Shown: in pieces, positions 55,918-64,000 of the stretch
Position numbering within the stretch: the stretch's first letter is position 1
How the letters are laid out: each line of letters begins with the position of its first letter
From: Orientallactaga sibirica
Taxonomy: Eukaryota; Chordata; Mammalia; Rodentia; Dipodidae
Direction: 5' to 3'
DNA length: 64,000 nt
Assembly: GCA_036365145.1 (NCBI GenBank)
Contig: JAEOAD010000040.1
Coordinates: 15,537,501 to 15,601,500, forward strand
Notes under the pieces: model-generated
What the model was told of the DNA's origin: nothing
What the model saw: only the letters and a program-made list of their open reading frames with translations
The model's database searches: none
Translations under genes and position numbers: made by a program

Positions 55918-56081
55918 CTTTTCTGCTTTTTTTTTTTTTTTTCCAAGGTAGGGTCTCACTCTGGTCTAAGCTGACCTGGAATTCACTATGTAGTGTCAGG
56001 GTGGCCTCGAACTCACGGCAATCTTCCTACCTCTGCCTCCCAAGTGCTGGGATTAAAGGTTTGAGCCACCACACCTGGCTT
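55918..56081 (-). mobile_element. B1 SINE
   Basis: T-run, CCAAGGTAGGGTCTCACTCT, ending CACCACACCTGGCT. Its 5' end abuts the pyrimidine tract. Confidence 0.93.
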
Positions 56082-56420
56082 GCCTTTGCTTTCCTTTGCT
56101 TTCCTTTGCTTTCCTTTGCTTTCCTTTGCTTTCCTTTGCTTTCCTTTGCTTTCCTTTGCTTTCCTTTGCTTTCCCCTTCCCTTCCCCTTTCCTTTCCCCC
56201 TCCCCTTTCCCCTCCCCTTTCCCCTTTCCCCTTTCCTCCTTTCCCCCTTTCCCCTTTCCTTCCCTTCCCTCCCCTCCCCTTTCCCCTTTCCCTTTCTTTC
56301 TTTCTTTCTTTCCTTTCTTTCTTTCTCCCTCCCTTCCTTCCTTCCTTCCCTCCCTTCCTTCCTTCCTTCCTTCCTTCCTTCCTTCCTCTCTCTCTCTCTC
56401 CCTCCTCTTTCTTTCTCCCT

Positions 56421-56468
<48 letters not shown>

Positions 56469-56472
56469 TTTT
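56082..56472. repeat. Long pyrimidine tract
   Basis: About nine copies of a TTTGCTTTCC decamer (to 56168) are followed by 304 nt (56169-56472) with no purine on the + strand, made of CCCTTT, TTTC and TTCC runs. It sits where the A-rich tail of the antisense SINE at 56473 should be, so it is probably an expanded SINE tail. The long 'proteins' in all frames (S/F/P on +, K/E/R/G on -) are artefacts. Confidence 0.96.
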
Positions 56473-56668
56473 GATGAGAGAGAATTGGCATGCCAGGGCC
56501 TCCAACCACTGCAATCGAACACCAGACGAATGTGCCTCCTTGTGTACATGCATAACCCTGTGCATGTGTCACCTTGTACATCTGGTTTACTTGTGATCTG
56601 GGGATTTGAACATGGGTCCTTTGACTGTGCAGGCAAGCACCTTAACTGCTAAGCCATTTCTCTAGCCC
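56473..56668 (-). mobile_element. Dip-like SINE, expanded-body type
   Basis: Body with CTCCTTGTGTACATGCATAA and CTGTGCATGTGTCACCTTGT, repeated modules like those in the copy at 449. Head GCCATTTCTCTAGCCC. Confidence 0.9.
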
Positions 56669-56683
56669 TCTTTCCTGCTTTTT

Positions 56684-56899
56684 AAAAAAATAAAATTTTT
56701 AGTTTTATTTATTTGAGAATGACAGAGAAAGAGAGAGAGAAAGTTGGTGCACTAGGGCCTCCAGCCACCGCAAATGAACTCCAGATTCATGTGCCACCTT
56801 GTGCATCTGGCTTATGTCCTGGGGAATTGAGCCTCAAACCGGGGTCCTTAGGCTTCTTCACAGGCAAGTGCTTAACCACTAAGCCATCTCTCCAGCCCC
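56684..56899 (-). mobile_element. Dip-like SINE with perfect TSD
   Basis: Exact 13-bp TSD TTTCCTGCTTTTT at 56671-56683 and 56900-56912. Confidence 0.95.
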
Positions 56900-56912
56900 T
56901 TTCCTGCTTTTT

Positions 56913-57045
56913 TTGAGATGAGGTTTTACTCTCCAGCCCAGTCTGGCCAGGAGCTCATTAGTGTAGACCAGGTTGGCCTGGAACTTACAGTAATCCCCTT
57001 GCTTCTGGTTCACAAGTACAGGGATTTCAGGCACACGCTTCCATA
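56913..57045 (-). mobile_element. Old B1-like element
   Basis: GAGATGAGGTTTTACTCTCC and GTACAGGGATTTCAGGCACA in antisense B1 order, well diverged. Confidence 0.65.
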
Positions 57046-57381
57046 CCCTCCAGTTTGTGGAGACGGCATTCTTCAGGTTAGCTCTATAGTGGAGCTTCCT
57101 CTAAAGTACTGGCAGAAAATAACATAGGGACTTCTGATATTCTGACAGGAACCATCACAAACTTCACATTCATTTTTGTAAGATGTGTAAATTATGTTAT
57201 ATTGTAGACCTTGCCTTTAAAAATTATTTCCAACTATTTAGGAGTTTTGATTTTAAAGTATTTTTGTTTCCTGAGTATTTTCTTCTCTATTCCTTCTCAC
57301 TTATTCATTGTCCTAGTTAAGATTAGCCACATGCAACAAATGAGGAAAAATGGCCCAGTTTAGAAAACATAGTTCTTTTTT
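57046..57381. other. Unique intron sequence
   Basis: AT-rich; nothing recognisable. Confidence 0.45.
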
Positions 57382-57392
57382 AAAATTATATT

Positions 57393-57550
57393 GTGACCGG
57401 GAGTGGTGGCACATGCTTTTAATCCCAGCACTTGGGAGGAAGCGCTAGGAAGATCTTGTGAGGTCAAGGCCAGTCTGAGTCTGCAGAGTAAGTTCCAGAT
57501 CAGTCTGAGCAAGAGTGAAACACTACCTCAAAACCCTCACTCCCCCCACA
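57393..57550 (+). mobile_element. B1 SINE with TSD
   Basis: TSD AATTATATTGT at 57382-57392 and 57551-57561. CGGGAGTGGTGGCACATGCT start. Confidence 0.92.
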
Positions 57551-57615
57551 ATTATATTGTAGTATGAATACTGAGCATGAAATATACCCTCTTAACAGTT
57601 TCTTTCTTTAAAAAA

Positions 57616-57680
57616 AAAGGGGGGGTCTTATTCTTAGCCCAGGCTGGCCTAAAACTCAGGTTGTAGGTCTGTCCTCCAGC
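57616..57680 (-). mobile_element. B1 fragment
   Basis: TCTTAGCCCAGGCTGGCCTA only; the rest is lost. Confidence 0.5.
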
Positions 57681-58030
57681 CATCCCCTTGACTAACTTAA
57701 CCATACAGTCTGATGTTGCTACTGTGGGACAGTTGTCTCAGAGCTCTAGAACGTGTCATTCTGCAAACAGAAACGTAGGCCATTGACTGCTGATTGGCAG
57801 CTCCCTGTTTCTTTCTCCCCTTCCACCCTGTCCTGAAGCCCTGGTGATCACCACTCCACTCAATCACTCTGAGAAGTTCCCTGGTCTAGACCCCTTGGCT
57901 GACTGGACTCATGCAGTGACTGGCTTATCTCATTTAGAGTGAATGTTCTCAGGGCTGGTTCACGTGGACACACACTGCAGGCTTTCCTTCTCCCCAGACG
58001 TGGAATCATAGTATTCTCTTGAAGAGAGAT
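57681..58030 (-). mobile_element. Possible ancient L1M fragment
   Basis: GCCCTGGTGATCACCACTCC and GACTGGCTTATCTCATTTAG, with CGTGGAATCATAGTATTC at the end, match the antisense order of an ancient L1 ORF2 3' region. Confidence 0.5.
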
Positions 58031-58205
58031 TGGCATCTGGTGTTTGCTGCAGCATTTCTCACAACCACCGAGAAGTGCGAGTCTTAAAAAGGGTGTTTTA
58101 ATTGGATTAGTATCCACAGGGACAGAAATGTGTGTTCTGAAGTTTCATTCATTGTCACAGGAAAACTATGAGATTAGGGAAGGACGGATCAGAAAGTCCT
58201 GTCGG

Positions 58206-58495
58206 CAAGGACACTGGCCAGCCAGCCTGTGTGCTCTGCACTGGGCCTCTCCTTCGTCCCAGGTAGAGGCCTCTGTCAGCCGTGAAGGAGGAAGGCGTGG
58301 GACACTGGCCAGCCTGTGTGCTCTGCACTGGGCCTCTCCTTCGTCCCAGGTAGAGGCCTCTATCAGCCGTGAAGGAGGAAGGCGTGGGACACTGGCCAGC
58401 CTGTGTGCTCTGCACTGGGTGAAGGAGAGGCCTCTATCAGCTGTGAAGGAGGAGGCGTGGGTTGGCCAGTCTGTTGTTTCTCCCTCTTGGTGAAG
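58206..58495. repeat. 87-bp tandem repeat, about three units
   Basis: Each unit starts near GACACTGGCCAGCCTGTGTG (58210, 58301, 58388) and contains CCTCTCCTTCGTCCCAGGTA and CAGCCGTGAAGGAGGAAGGC. The first has an extra CAGC; the third is shortened. As 87 is a multiple of three, long frames arise by chance on both strands. Confidence 0.93.
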
Positions 58496-58780
58496 GAGGA
58501 AGCAGGTTTTGGAAAGCAGTTTGTGACATTTTAAGGTCAACTTTCCAGTGGAGAACGTATGTGTGCTCTTACCCAGAATGAAGCAAAGCCACGTTCCACA
58601 GCCAGCAGCAAAAATATGTTGATAGCCACTTGTCCATAACAGTTTTCCTTCTATTTTGACAAGTTTAGGTAAACATAGATGCTTTAGAAATGATCATTGC
58701 TATGTATGGCTTCCTGTCAATTATAAAAGCTTTCACCTCCATTAGTGAAGGTGTTGGTGCTCATGGATCATGTCAGAGGG
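58496..58780. other. Unique intron sequence
   Basis: Nothing recognisable. Confidence 0.45.
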
Positions 58781-58791
58781 AGCATACTTTT

Positions 58792-59060
58792 GTTTTATTA
58801 TTTTTTTTTTTGAAGAGAGACACAGAGAGAGAGAGGGAGAGGGAGACAGATAGAGATGGGCGTGCCAGCAGCCTCTCAGCTGCTGTGAACGAAATCCAGA
58901 TGTGTGCACCCCCTTGTGGTCAAGTGTGGCATTGCACCCTTGTGTCACTTTGCATCTGGCTAAACGTGGGACCTGGAGATTGGAACCGCTGGAGATTGGA
59001 ACCAGTGTTCTTAGGCTTAGGAGGCAGGCACCTTAACCGCTAAGCCATCTCTCCAGCCCA
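58792..59060 (-). mobile_element. Dip-like SINE, duplicated-head subfamily
   Basis: Contains CTGGAGATTGGAACC twice in tandem, plus TGTGGCATTGCACCCTTGTG in the body, both shared with the copy at 21309. TSD AGCATACTTTT at 58781-58791 and 59064-59074. Confidence 0.94.
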
Positions 59061-59074
59061 GGAAGCATACTTTT

Positions 59075-59479
59075 AAACAAAGCAGATTGGTGCAAAGTTA
59101 TTCTTCTTAGTAAAATGCGAAGCATTTCCAAACAGAGAATTGTTTGAAAGAAATGTGGAGCTAATTAGAATTTCTCCTCTAGTATTTCTTTAACTATCAT
59201 TTCTATGCCCTACCTTCTGCTTATTTCTGCCCTGGTGGACAGTATAACAATTGAAAAACACTTTTCACGTCTTCAAAAATCTTTCTCTTGAGACTACCTT
59301 CTGGCTTGGCAGTAATATCTGACTGCTATGGTAACTCAGAGTGAACCTGTAAGTTCATCATCAGCCTTCACAAATGAAAACTTCAGCTCTTACAGGAAGT
59401 GACAGTGTATCAGCTCATGACAGTGGGATTCAGCTAAAGGAACATAGCACATGGAGGGAAAAAATTTGTTTTAGCATTA
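59075..59479. other. Unique intron sequence
   Basis: Nothing recognisable. Confidence 0.45.
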
Positions 59480-59674
59480 AAAGATTTTTTTATTTATTTT
59501 CAAGGAAGGGAGAGAGAGACAATGGGTACACCAGGACCTCTAGCTGCTACAAAACAACTCCATATGCACACACCACTTTGTGTATCTGGCTTTATGTGGG
59601 TACTGGGGAATCGAAGCCAGGTTGTTAAGCTTTGCAGGCAAGCGCCTTAACAGCTGAGCCATCTCTTTAGCCCC
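59480..59674 (-). mobile_element. Dip-like SINE
   Basis: Tail TTTTTTTATTTATTTTC, AACTCCATATGCACACACCA and head CTGAGCCATCTCTTTAGCCC. Flanks GTTTTAGCATT/GTTTCAGCATT fit a diverged TSD. Confidence 0.9.
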
Positions 59675-60422
59675 TGTTTCAGCATTCTGCCCCATCTATT
59701 GGTTCTACTTTCTGCATTCTCACACATTGTGGCAGGCCAAGATTGGATGCTGCTGTGAAGAACTATGCCTTCATTTCTATTGTTCCAGATTTCTTGTTTC
59801 AGACATGCCAAAACAAAACAAAAGACAGCTTGAGAAGTAGTTGTTTTCTGTCATGGTTTACAACACTGTTTGGTAAAAGAAGGTCTATTTTCTTTTTCTC
59901 TTGATTTCTAAGATTTCTGCTGGAAACTCTGATGAGGAACATATGTCTGCTCTCCAATCACTCCCCTGAGAAATGTTGGAACTGTTACATTTAGTTTTAC
60001 TATCCAACATATTAAAATAGTTAACCACAGCACACATTACTAAATAGCCATATCAAGTGAAGTTGAAAATGTTTACTGTGTATTAAATACATCACAAGCT
60101 GTACAGAAAGATGCTTAGAGTTCTACTGAGGTAGCTAACTAGTAAAGCAATCACGCTAACATATAAAGGGATCCCTACAAATTACTTTCTCAAGTGTTTA
60201 ATTCTTTCACACCACGTCATAAAAAACGAAGTGATCTTCTTGTAGTGATATTTATATATGTATAAATGCTTAAGGCAAAATGTTCATGACACTGATTTTG
60301 CATTAACACACAATGCAGTCTTGCACCAAATAAATGATATTTCAATTAGCCATGGATCCCATACAGGACCGGGGTCTTACCATACAGGACCGGGGTCTTA
60401 TAAGATTATGACTTAGTTTCAC
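59675..60422. other. Unique AT-rich intron sequence
   Basis: No mobile element recognised. Contains the small 21-bp duplication listed at 60359. Confidence 0.45.
60359..60401. repeat. 21-bp direct duplication
   Basis: CATACAGGACCGGGGTCTTA occurs twice, one base apart, with no mismatch; a recent slippage or templated duplication. Confidence 0.95.
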
Positions 60423-60430
60423 TGTATCTC

Positions 60431-60732
60431 TCTCTGTCCCCCGCGTGTGTGTCTATACACATATATGTGCCATGGCACACATGTGGAGGTCAAAGGATGA
60501 CTTTTAGGTATCTGTGCTTCATCTGTTTTTGAGACAGTTTCTTGGTGTCACAAACTGCAAAAGAATGTCAGCCTAGCTGGCCTGTGAGGCTCTGCCCTCC
60601 ATTGTTGTCTGCTTGTTGGGATCGCAGATACATGCACCACCCAGCATTATGTGGGTGCTGAGGAATTGAAGCTGGGCCAGCAGGCTTTGCAAACAAATAC
60701 CTTTAACAGCTAAGGTGCCTCCCTAGCCTTGA
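60431..60732 (-). mobile_element. B4 SINE
   Basis: Antisense B4 tail (ACATGTGGAGGTCAAAGGAT), middle (GTTTTTGAGACAGTTTCTTG) and head region (TGTGGGTGCTGAGGAATTGA, GTGCCTCCCTAGCC). Flanks TGTATCTC at 60423 and 60733. Confidence 0.85.
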
Positions 60733-60935
60733 TGTATCTCTTGATTGAAGCAAGAGGCCATATAAGGTGGTTGACATATATGATCTGGAGTTGTGTGACT
60801 ACTCTGTGATGTTCATAGTACAATGACATCACCTAATGATGTGTTTCTCAGAAAACAGTCTCATCATTGAGGAGCATGTGACTGACTCTAAGTATGTATG
60901 CAGTTGTACCATTACTTAAAATAGTAGTCATTGGG

Positions 60936-61062
60936 CTCAGTGGATAAAGTGGTTGATGCACAAATGTGAATACATGGGTTCAGACACTGGGTGCTAGCAT
61001 CTGTTACCCCATTGCCCCTTGTGATTGTCCCTCCACCCTCAAGTGGCTGTAATTACAGCTGC
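60936..61062 (+). mobile_element. B4 SINE 5' part, running into the tandem array
   Basis: CTCAGTGGATAAAGTGGTTG, GGGTTCAGACACTGGGTGCT and GGCTGTAATTACAGCTGCTG follow B4 order. The normal B4 3' half is not seen; the 36-38-bp array begins instead. Confidence 0.7.
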
Positions 61063-63404
61063 TGTGTAGTGAGAACCCTCTGAGGGCTGGGGAGTCGGGC
61101 TGTGTAATGAGAACTCTGAGGGTCAGGGAGTCGGGCTGTGTAGTGAGAACTCTCTGAGGGTCAGGGAGTCGGGCTGTATAGTGAGAACTCTGAGGGTCAG
61201 GGAGTCGGGCTGTGTAGTGAGAAAGGGTCTGAGGGCTGTGTAGTGAGAACTCTGAGGGTCAGGAGTCGGGCTGTGTAGTGAGAACTCTCTGAGGGTCTGA
61301 GGGTTAGTGAGAACTCTGAGGGTCGGGCTGTGAGTGAGAACTCTCTGAGTGGTCTCTGAGGGTCGGAGTCGGGCTGTATAGTGAGAACTCTCTGAGGGTC
61401 ATAGTGAGTCTGAGGGTCTGGGTAGTGAGAACTCTGAGGGTCAGGGAGTCGGGCTGTGAGAACTCTCTGAGGGTCAGAGTCGGGCTGTAGTGAGAACTCT
61501 GAGGGTCAGGGAGTCGGGCTGTGTAGTGAGAACTCTGAGGGTCTCTGAGTGAGGTCTGAGGGTCAGGAGTCGGGCTGTGTAGTGAGAACTCTGAGGGTCT
61601 CTGTGAGTGGTCTGAGGGTCAGGAGTCGGGCTGTGTAGTGAGAACTCTCTGAGTCGGGGTTAGAAGTCTGAGGGTCAGGCTGTGTAGTGAGAACTCTCTG
61701 AGGGTCAGGGAGTCAGGCTGAGGGTGTCGGGCTGTGTAGTGAGAACTCTCTGAGGGTTAGGGAGTCAGGCTGTGTAGTGAGAACTCTGAGGGTTAGGAGT
61801 CGGGCTGTGTAGTGAGAACTCTGAGGGTCAGGAGTCAGGCTGTGTAGTGAGAACTCTCTGAGGGTCAGGAGAGTCGGGCTGTGTAGTGAGAACTGTGGGT
61901 CAGAGAGTCTCTGAGTGGAACTCTGAGGGTCAGTCGGGCTGTGTAGTGAGAACTCTCTGAGGGTTAGGGAGTCGGGCTGTGAGAACTCTCTGAGGGTGAG
62001 TCGGGCTGTGAGTGACTCTCTGAGGGTCAGGGAGTCGGGCTGTGTAGTGAGAACTCTCTGAGGGAAGTCGGGCTGTCTAGTGAGAACTCTGAGGGTCAGG
62101 GAGTCAGGCTGTGTAGTGAGAACTCTCTGAGGGTCAGGAGTCGGGCTGTGTAGTGAGAACTCTCTGAGGGTCAGTGAGAACTCTCTGAGGGTCAGAGTCG
62201 GGCTGTGTAGTGAGAACTCTGAGAACTCTGAGGGTCAGGGAGTCGGGCTGTGTAGTGAGAACTCTCTGAGGGTCAGGGAGTCGGGCTGTGTAGTGAGAAC
62301 TCTCTGAGGGTCAGGGAGTCGGGCTGTGTAGTGAGAACTCTCTGAGGGTTAGGGAGTCAGGCTGTGTAGTGAAAACTCTGAGGGTTAGGGAGTCGGGCTG
62401 TGTAGTGAGAACTCTGAGGGTCAGGGAGTCGGGCTGTGTAGTGAGAACTCTCTGAGGGTCAGGGAGTCGGGCTGTGTAGTGAGAACTCTGAGGGTCAGAG
62501 AGTCGGGCTGTGTAGTGAGAACTCTGAGGGTCAGGGAGTCGGGCTGTGTAGTGAGAACTCTCTGAGAAGTCAGGCTCTGAGTGGTCTCTAAGGGTCAGGG
62601 AGTCGGGCTGTGTAGTGAGAACTCTCTGAGGGTCAGGGAGTCGGGCTGTGTAGTGAGAACTCTCTGAGGGTCAGGGAGTCGGGCTGTGTAGTGAGAACTC
62701 TCTGAGGGTCAGGGAGTCGGGCTGTGTAGTGAGAACTCTCTGAGGGTCAGGGAGTCAGGCTGTGTAGTGAGAACTCTCTGAGGGTCAGGGAGTCAGGTTG
62801 TGTAGTGAGAACTCTCTGAGGGTCAGGGAGTCGGGCTGTGTAGTGAGAACTCTCTGAGGGTCAGGGAGTCGGGCTGTGTAGTGAGAACTCTCTGAGGGTC
62901 AGGGAGTCGGGCTGTGTAGTGAGAACTCTGAGGGTCAGGGAGTCGGGCTGTGTAGTGAGAACTCTCTGAGGGTCAGGGAGTTGGGCTGTGTAGTGAGAAC
63001 TCTGAGGGTCAGAGAGTCGGGCTGTGTAGTGAGAACTCTGAGGGTCAGGAGTCGGGGTAGTGAGAACTCTCTGAGGGTCAGGAGTCGGGCTGTGTAGTGA
63101 GAACTCCTCTGAGTGGTTGAGGGTCAGGAGTCAGGCTGTATAGTGAGAACTCTCTGAGGGTTAGGGAGTCGGGCTGTGTAGTGAGAAATCTCTTAGGGTC
63201 AGGGAGTCGGGCTGTGTAGTGAGAACTCTCTTAGGGTCAGGAGTCTGAGTGGTTGAGGGGGAGTTGGGCTGTGTAGTGAAGAGGGTCTCTGAGGGTTAGT
63301 GAGAAGTCTGAGGGTTGTGTCGGGCTGTGTAGTGAGAACTCTCTGAGGGTCAGGGAGTCAGGCTGTGTAGTTAGTGAGAACTCTCTGAGGGTCAGGGAGT
63401 CAAG
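61063..63404. repeat. 36-38-bp minisatellite array, about 60 units
   Basis: The unit links GTGAGAACTCTCTGAGGGTC to AGGGAGTCGGGCTGTGTA; a 36-bp form lacks one CT pair. Units at 62230-63000 are nearly identical. Those at 61200-62230 and 63040-63330 show deletions and compound units with an extra GGTCTCTGAGTG segment. Each unit has three closely spaced GGG runs (GAGGGTCAGGGAGTCGGG). No homology to known satellites is recognised. Confidence 0.97.
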
Positions 63405-64000
63405 GGCAGTTGTTTGGATAACATTTGAGCTTCCATGCTTGTTTCTCAAGGGAATTCATTATTAGATCTTTTCTCATTACTGAAATGATATTTGTTTATT
63501 TTAAGATGGCTGAAAGATTTTTTGCTTCTTAATAATCACAGAATGAAAGTTAAACTTACCTGTGAAGTCACTGTCCACAGAGGATGTTAGTATTTTGATG
63601 TGAATTTGATGCAGAATCAGTTGGTAAATGGACCTATGCAGTAAATGCGAGGTGAAGGTTTCAGTAAGATATTGACATGTGTCTTGAGGTTGATTTTTGA
63701 AGGTCACTGTGCCTATGATGAAGAAGGCCCAGGCGCACACAAAGTCAACTTGAAGACACTAAAACTAACGTATCAGGGAAGTTGATGAGAAGGCCGGTGT
63801 CCTCACGTTACGTTACCATGTTAGTAAAGTAGCACTCCTCCAAGGTAAAAGTACCTCTAGCCCCAAAAGGGAGATCACTGGGATCTTGAGAGTGAGGAGA
63901 AACATTTCAACCTAAAATTACAGCGAAAAAATTTAAAAGAGACACATCAGATTCTAGATTTAGGCTTATTTTATGATGTGAAAAATTAACATTTTAAAAA
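63405..64000. other. Unique intron sequence
   Basis: Single-copy DNA to the window end; no exon or repeat recognised. Confidence 0.45.

Noticed and set aside
55785..56652. Long S/F/P-rich and K/E/R-rich ORFs up to 229 codons
   Set aside because: They come from the pyrimidine tract and the flanking B1 and SINE; low-complexity artefacts.
58044..58540. ORFs of 149 and 124 codons on opposite strands
   Set aside because: Produced by the 87-bp tandem repeat; mirrored openness on both strands argues against coding.
61063..63404. CRISPR-like repeat array
   Set aside because: Units are contiguous without spacers, in an animal intron, with no cas genes. It is a minisatellite.
61063..63404. Interstitial telomeric repeat
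   Set aside because: TTAGGG-like and TCAGGG strings occur once per unit at most; there is no tandem hexamer.

Overview
This window is mammalian, and specifically rodent, intronic DNA. It contains one exon, supported splice site to splice site, at 48181-48430 (+). The exon encodes an internal segment of SCFD2 (Sec1 family domain-containing 2). All other DNA is intron, mostly interspersed repeats. No other host exon, functional RNA gene, CpG-island promoter, CRISPR or operon was found. Recognising SCFD2 and the repeat families rests on recall of their consensus features, because no search could be run.

Organism. The commonest repeat is a tRNA-derived SINE of about 200 bp. Its head reads like GGCTGGAGAGATGGCTTAG, its B box like GGTTCGATTCC, and its tail like CAAATAAATAAA. 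I recall this structure from jerboas (Dip-like, B2 superfamily). It coexists with B1, B4, ID and MIR SINEs, rodent L1 3'UTRs (including an Lx-like type), and MaLR/ERVL LTRs. B1 and B4 together fit Myodonta, and the abundant Dip-like SINE points to Dipodidae such as Jaculus. Genus is not certain.

Layout. 1-9.3 kb: SINEs, MLT1- and MLT2-like LTRs, an L1 3'UTR, and a repeat-poor block (6.07-9.16 kb) that ends in an unexplained 64-codon ORF. 9.3-18.6 kb: L1 remnants, including a 5.1 kb antisense L1 (12646-17755) that lacks the reverse transcriptase region and carries five younger insertions. 18.7-28.5 kb: SINEs, MIRs, a solo LTR with perfect 5-bp TSDs, and a 45-bp G-quadruplex-type minisatellite (24.9-25.3 kb). 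28.56-33.4 kb: an old sense-strand L1 broken by at least nine insertions. 33.4-48.1 kb: mixed intron with many B1 and Dip-like SINEs. 48.2 kb: the SCFD2 exon. 48.4-61 kb: more intron with B4, a solo LTR, a 304-nt uninterrupted pyrimidine run and an 87-bp repeat. 61.06-63.40 kb: a 2.3 kb minisatellite of about 60 copies of a 36-38-bp unit.

The only gene product is SCFD2, a Sec1/Munc18-family protein of membrane trafficking. The mobile elements are defective fragments, solo LTRs or non-coding SINEs. The features most worth attention are the 36-38-bp array that starts inside a B4 element, a SINE subfamily defined by a shared internal duplication, the RT-less L1, a chimeric B1, and the long H-DNA-type pyrimidine tract.
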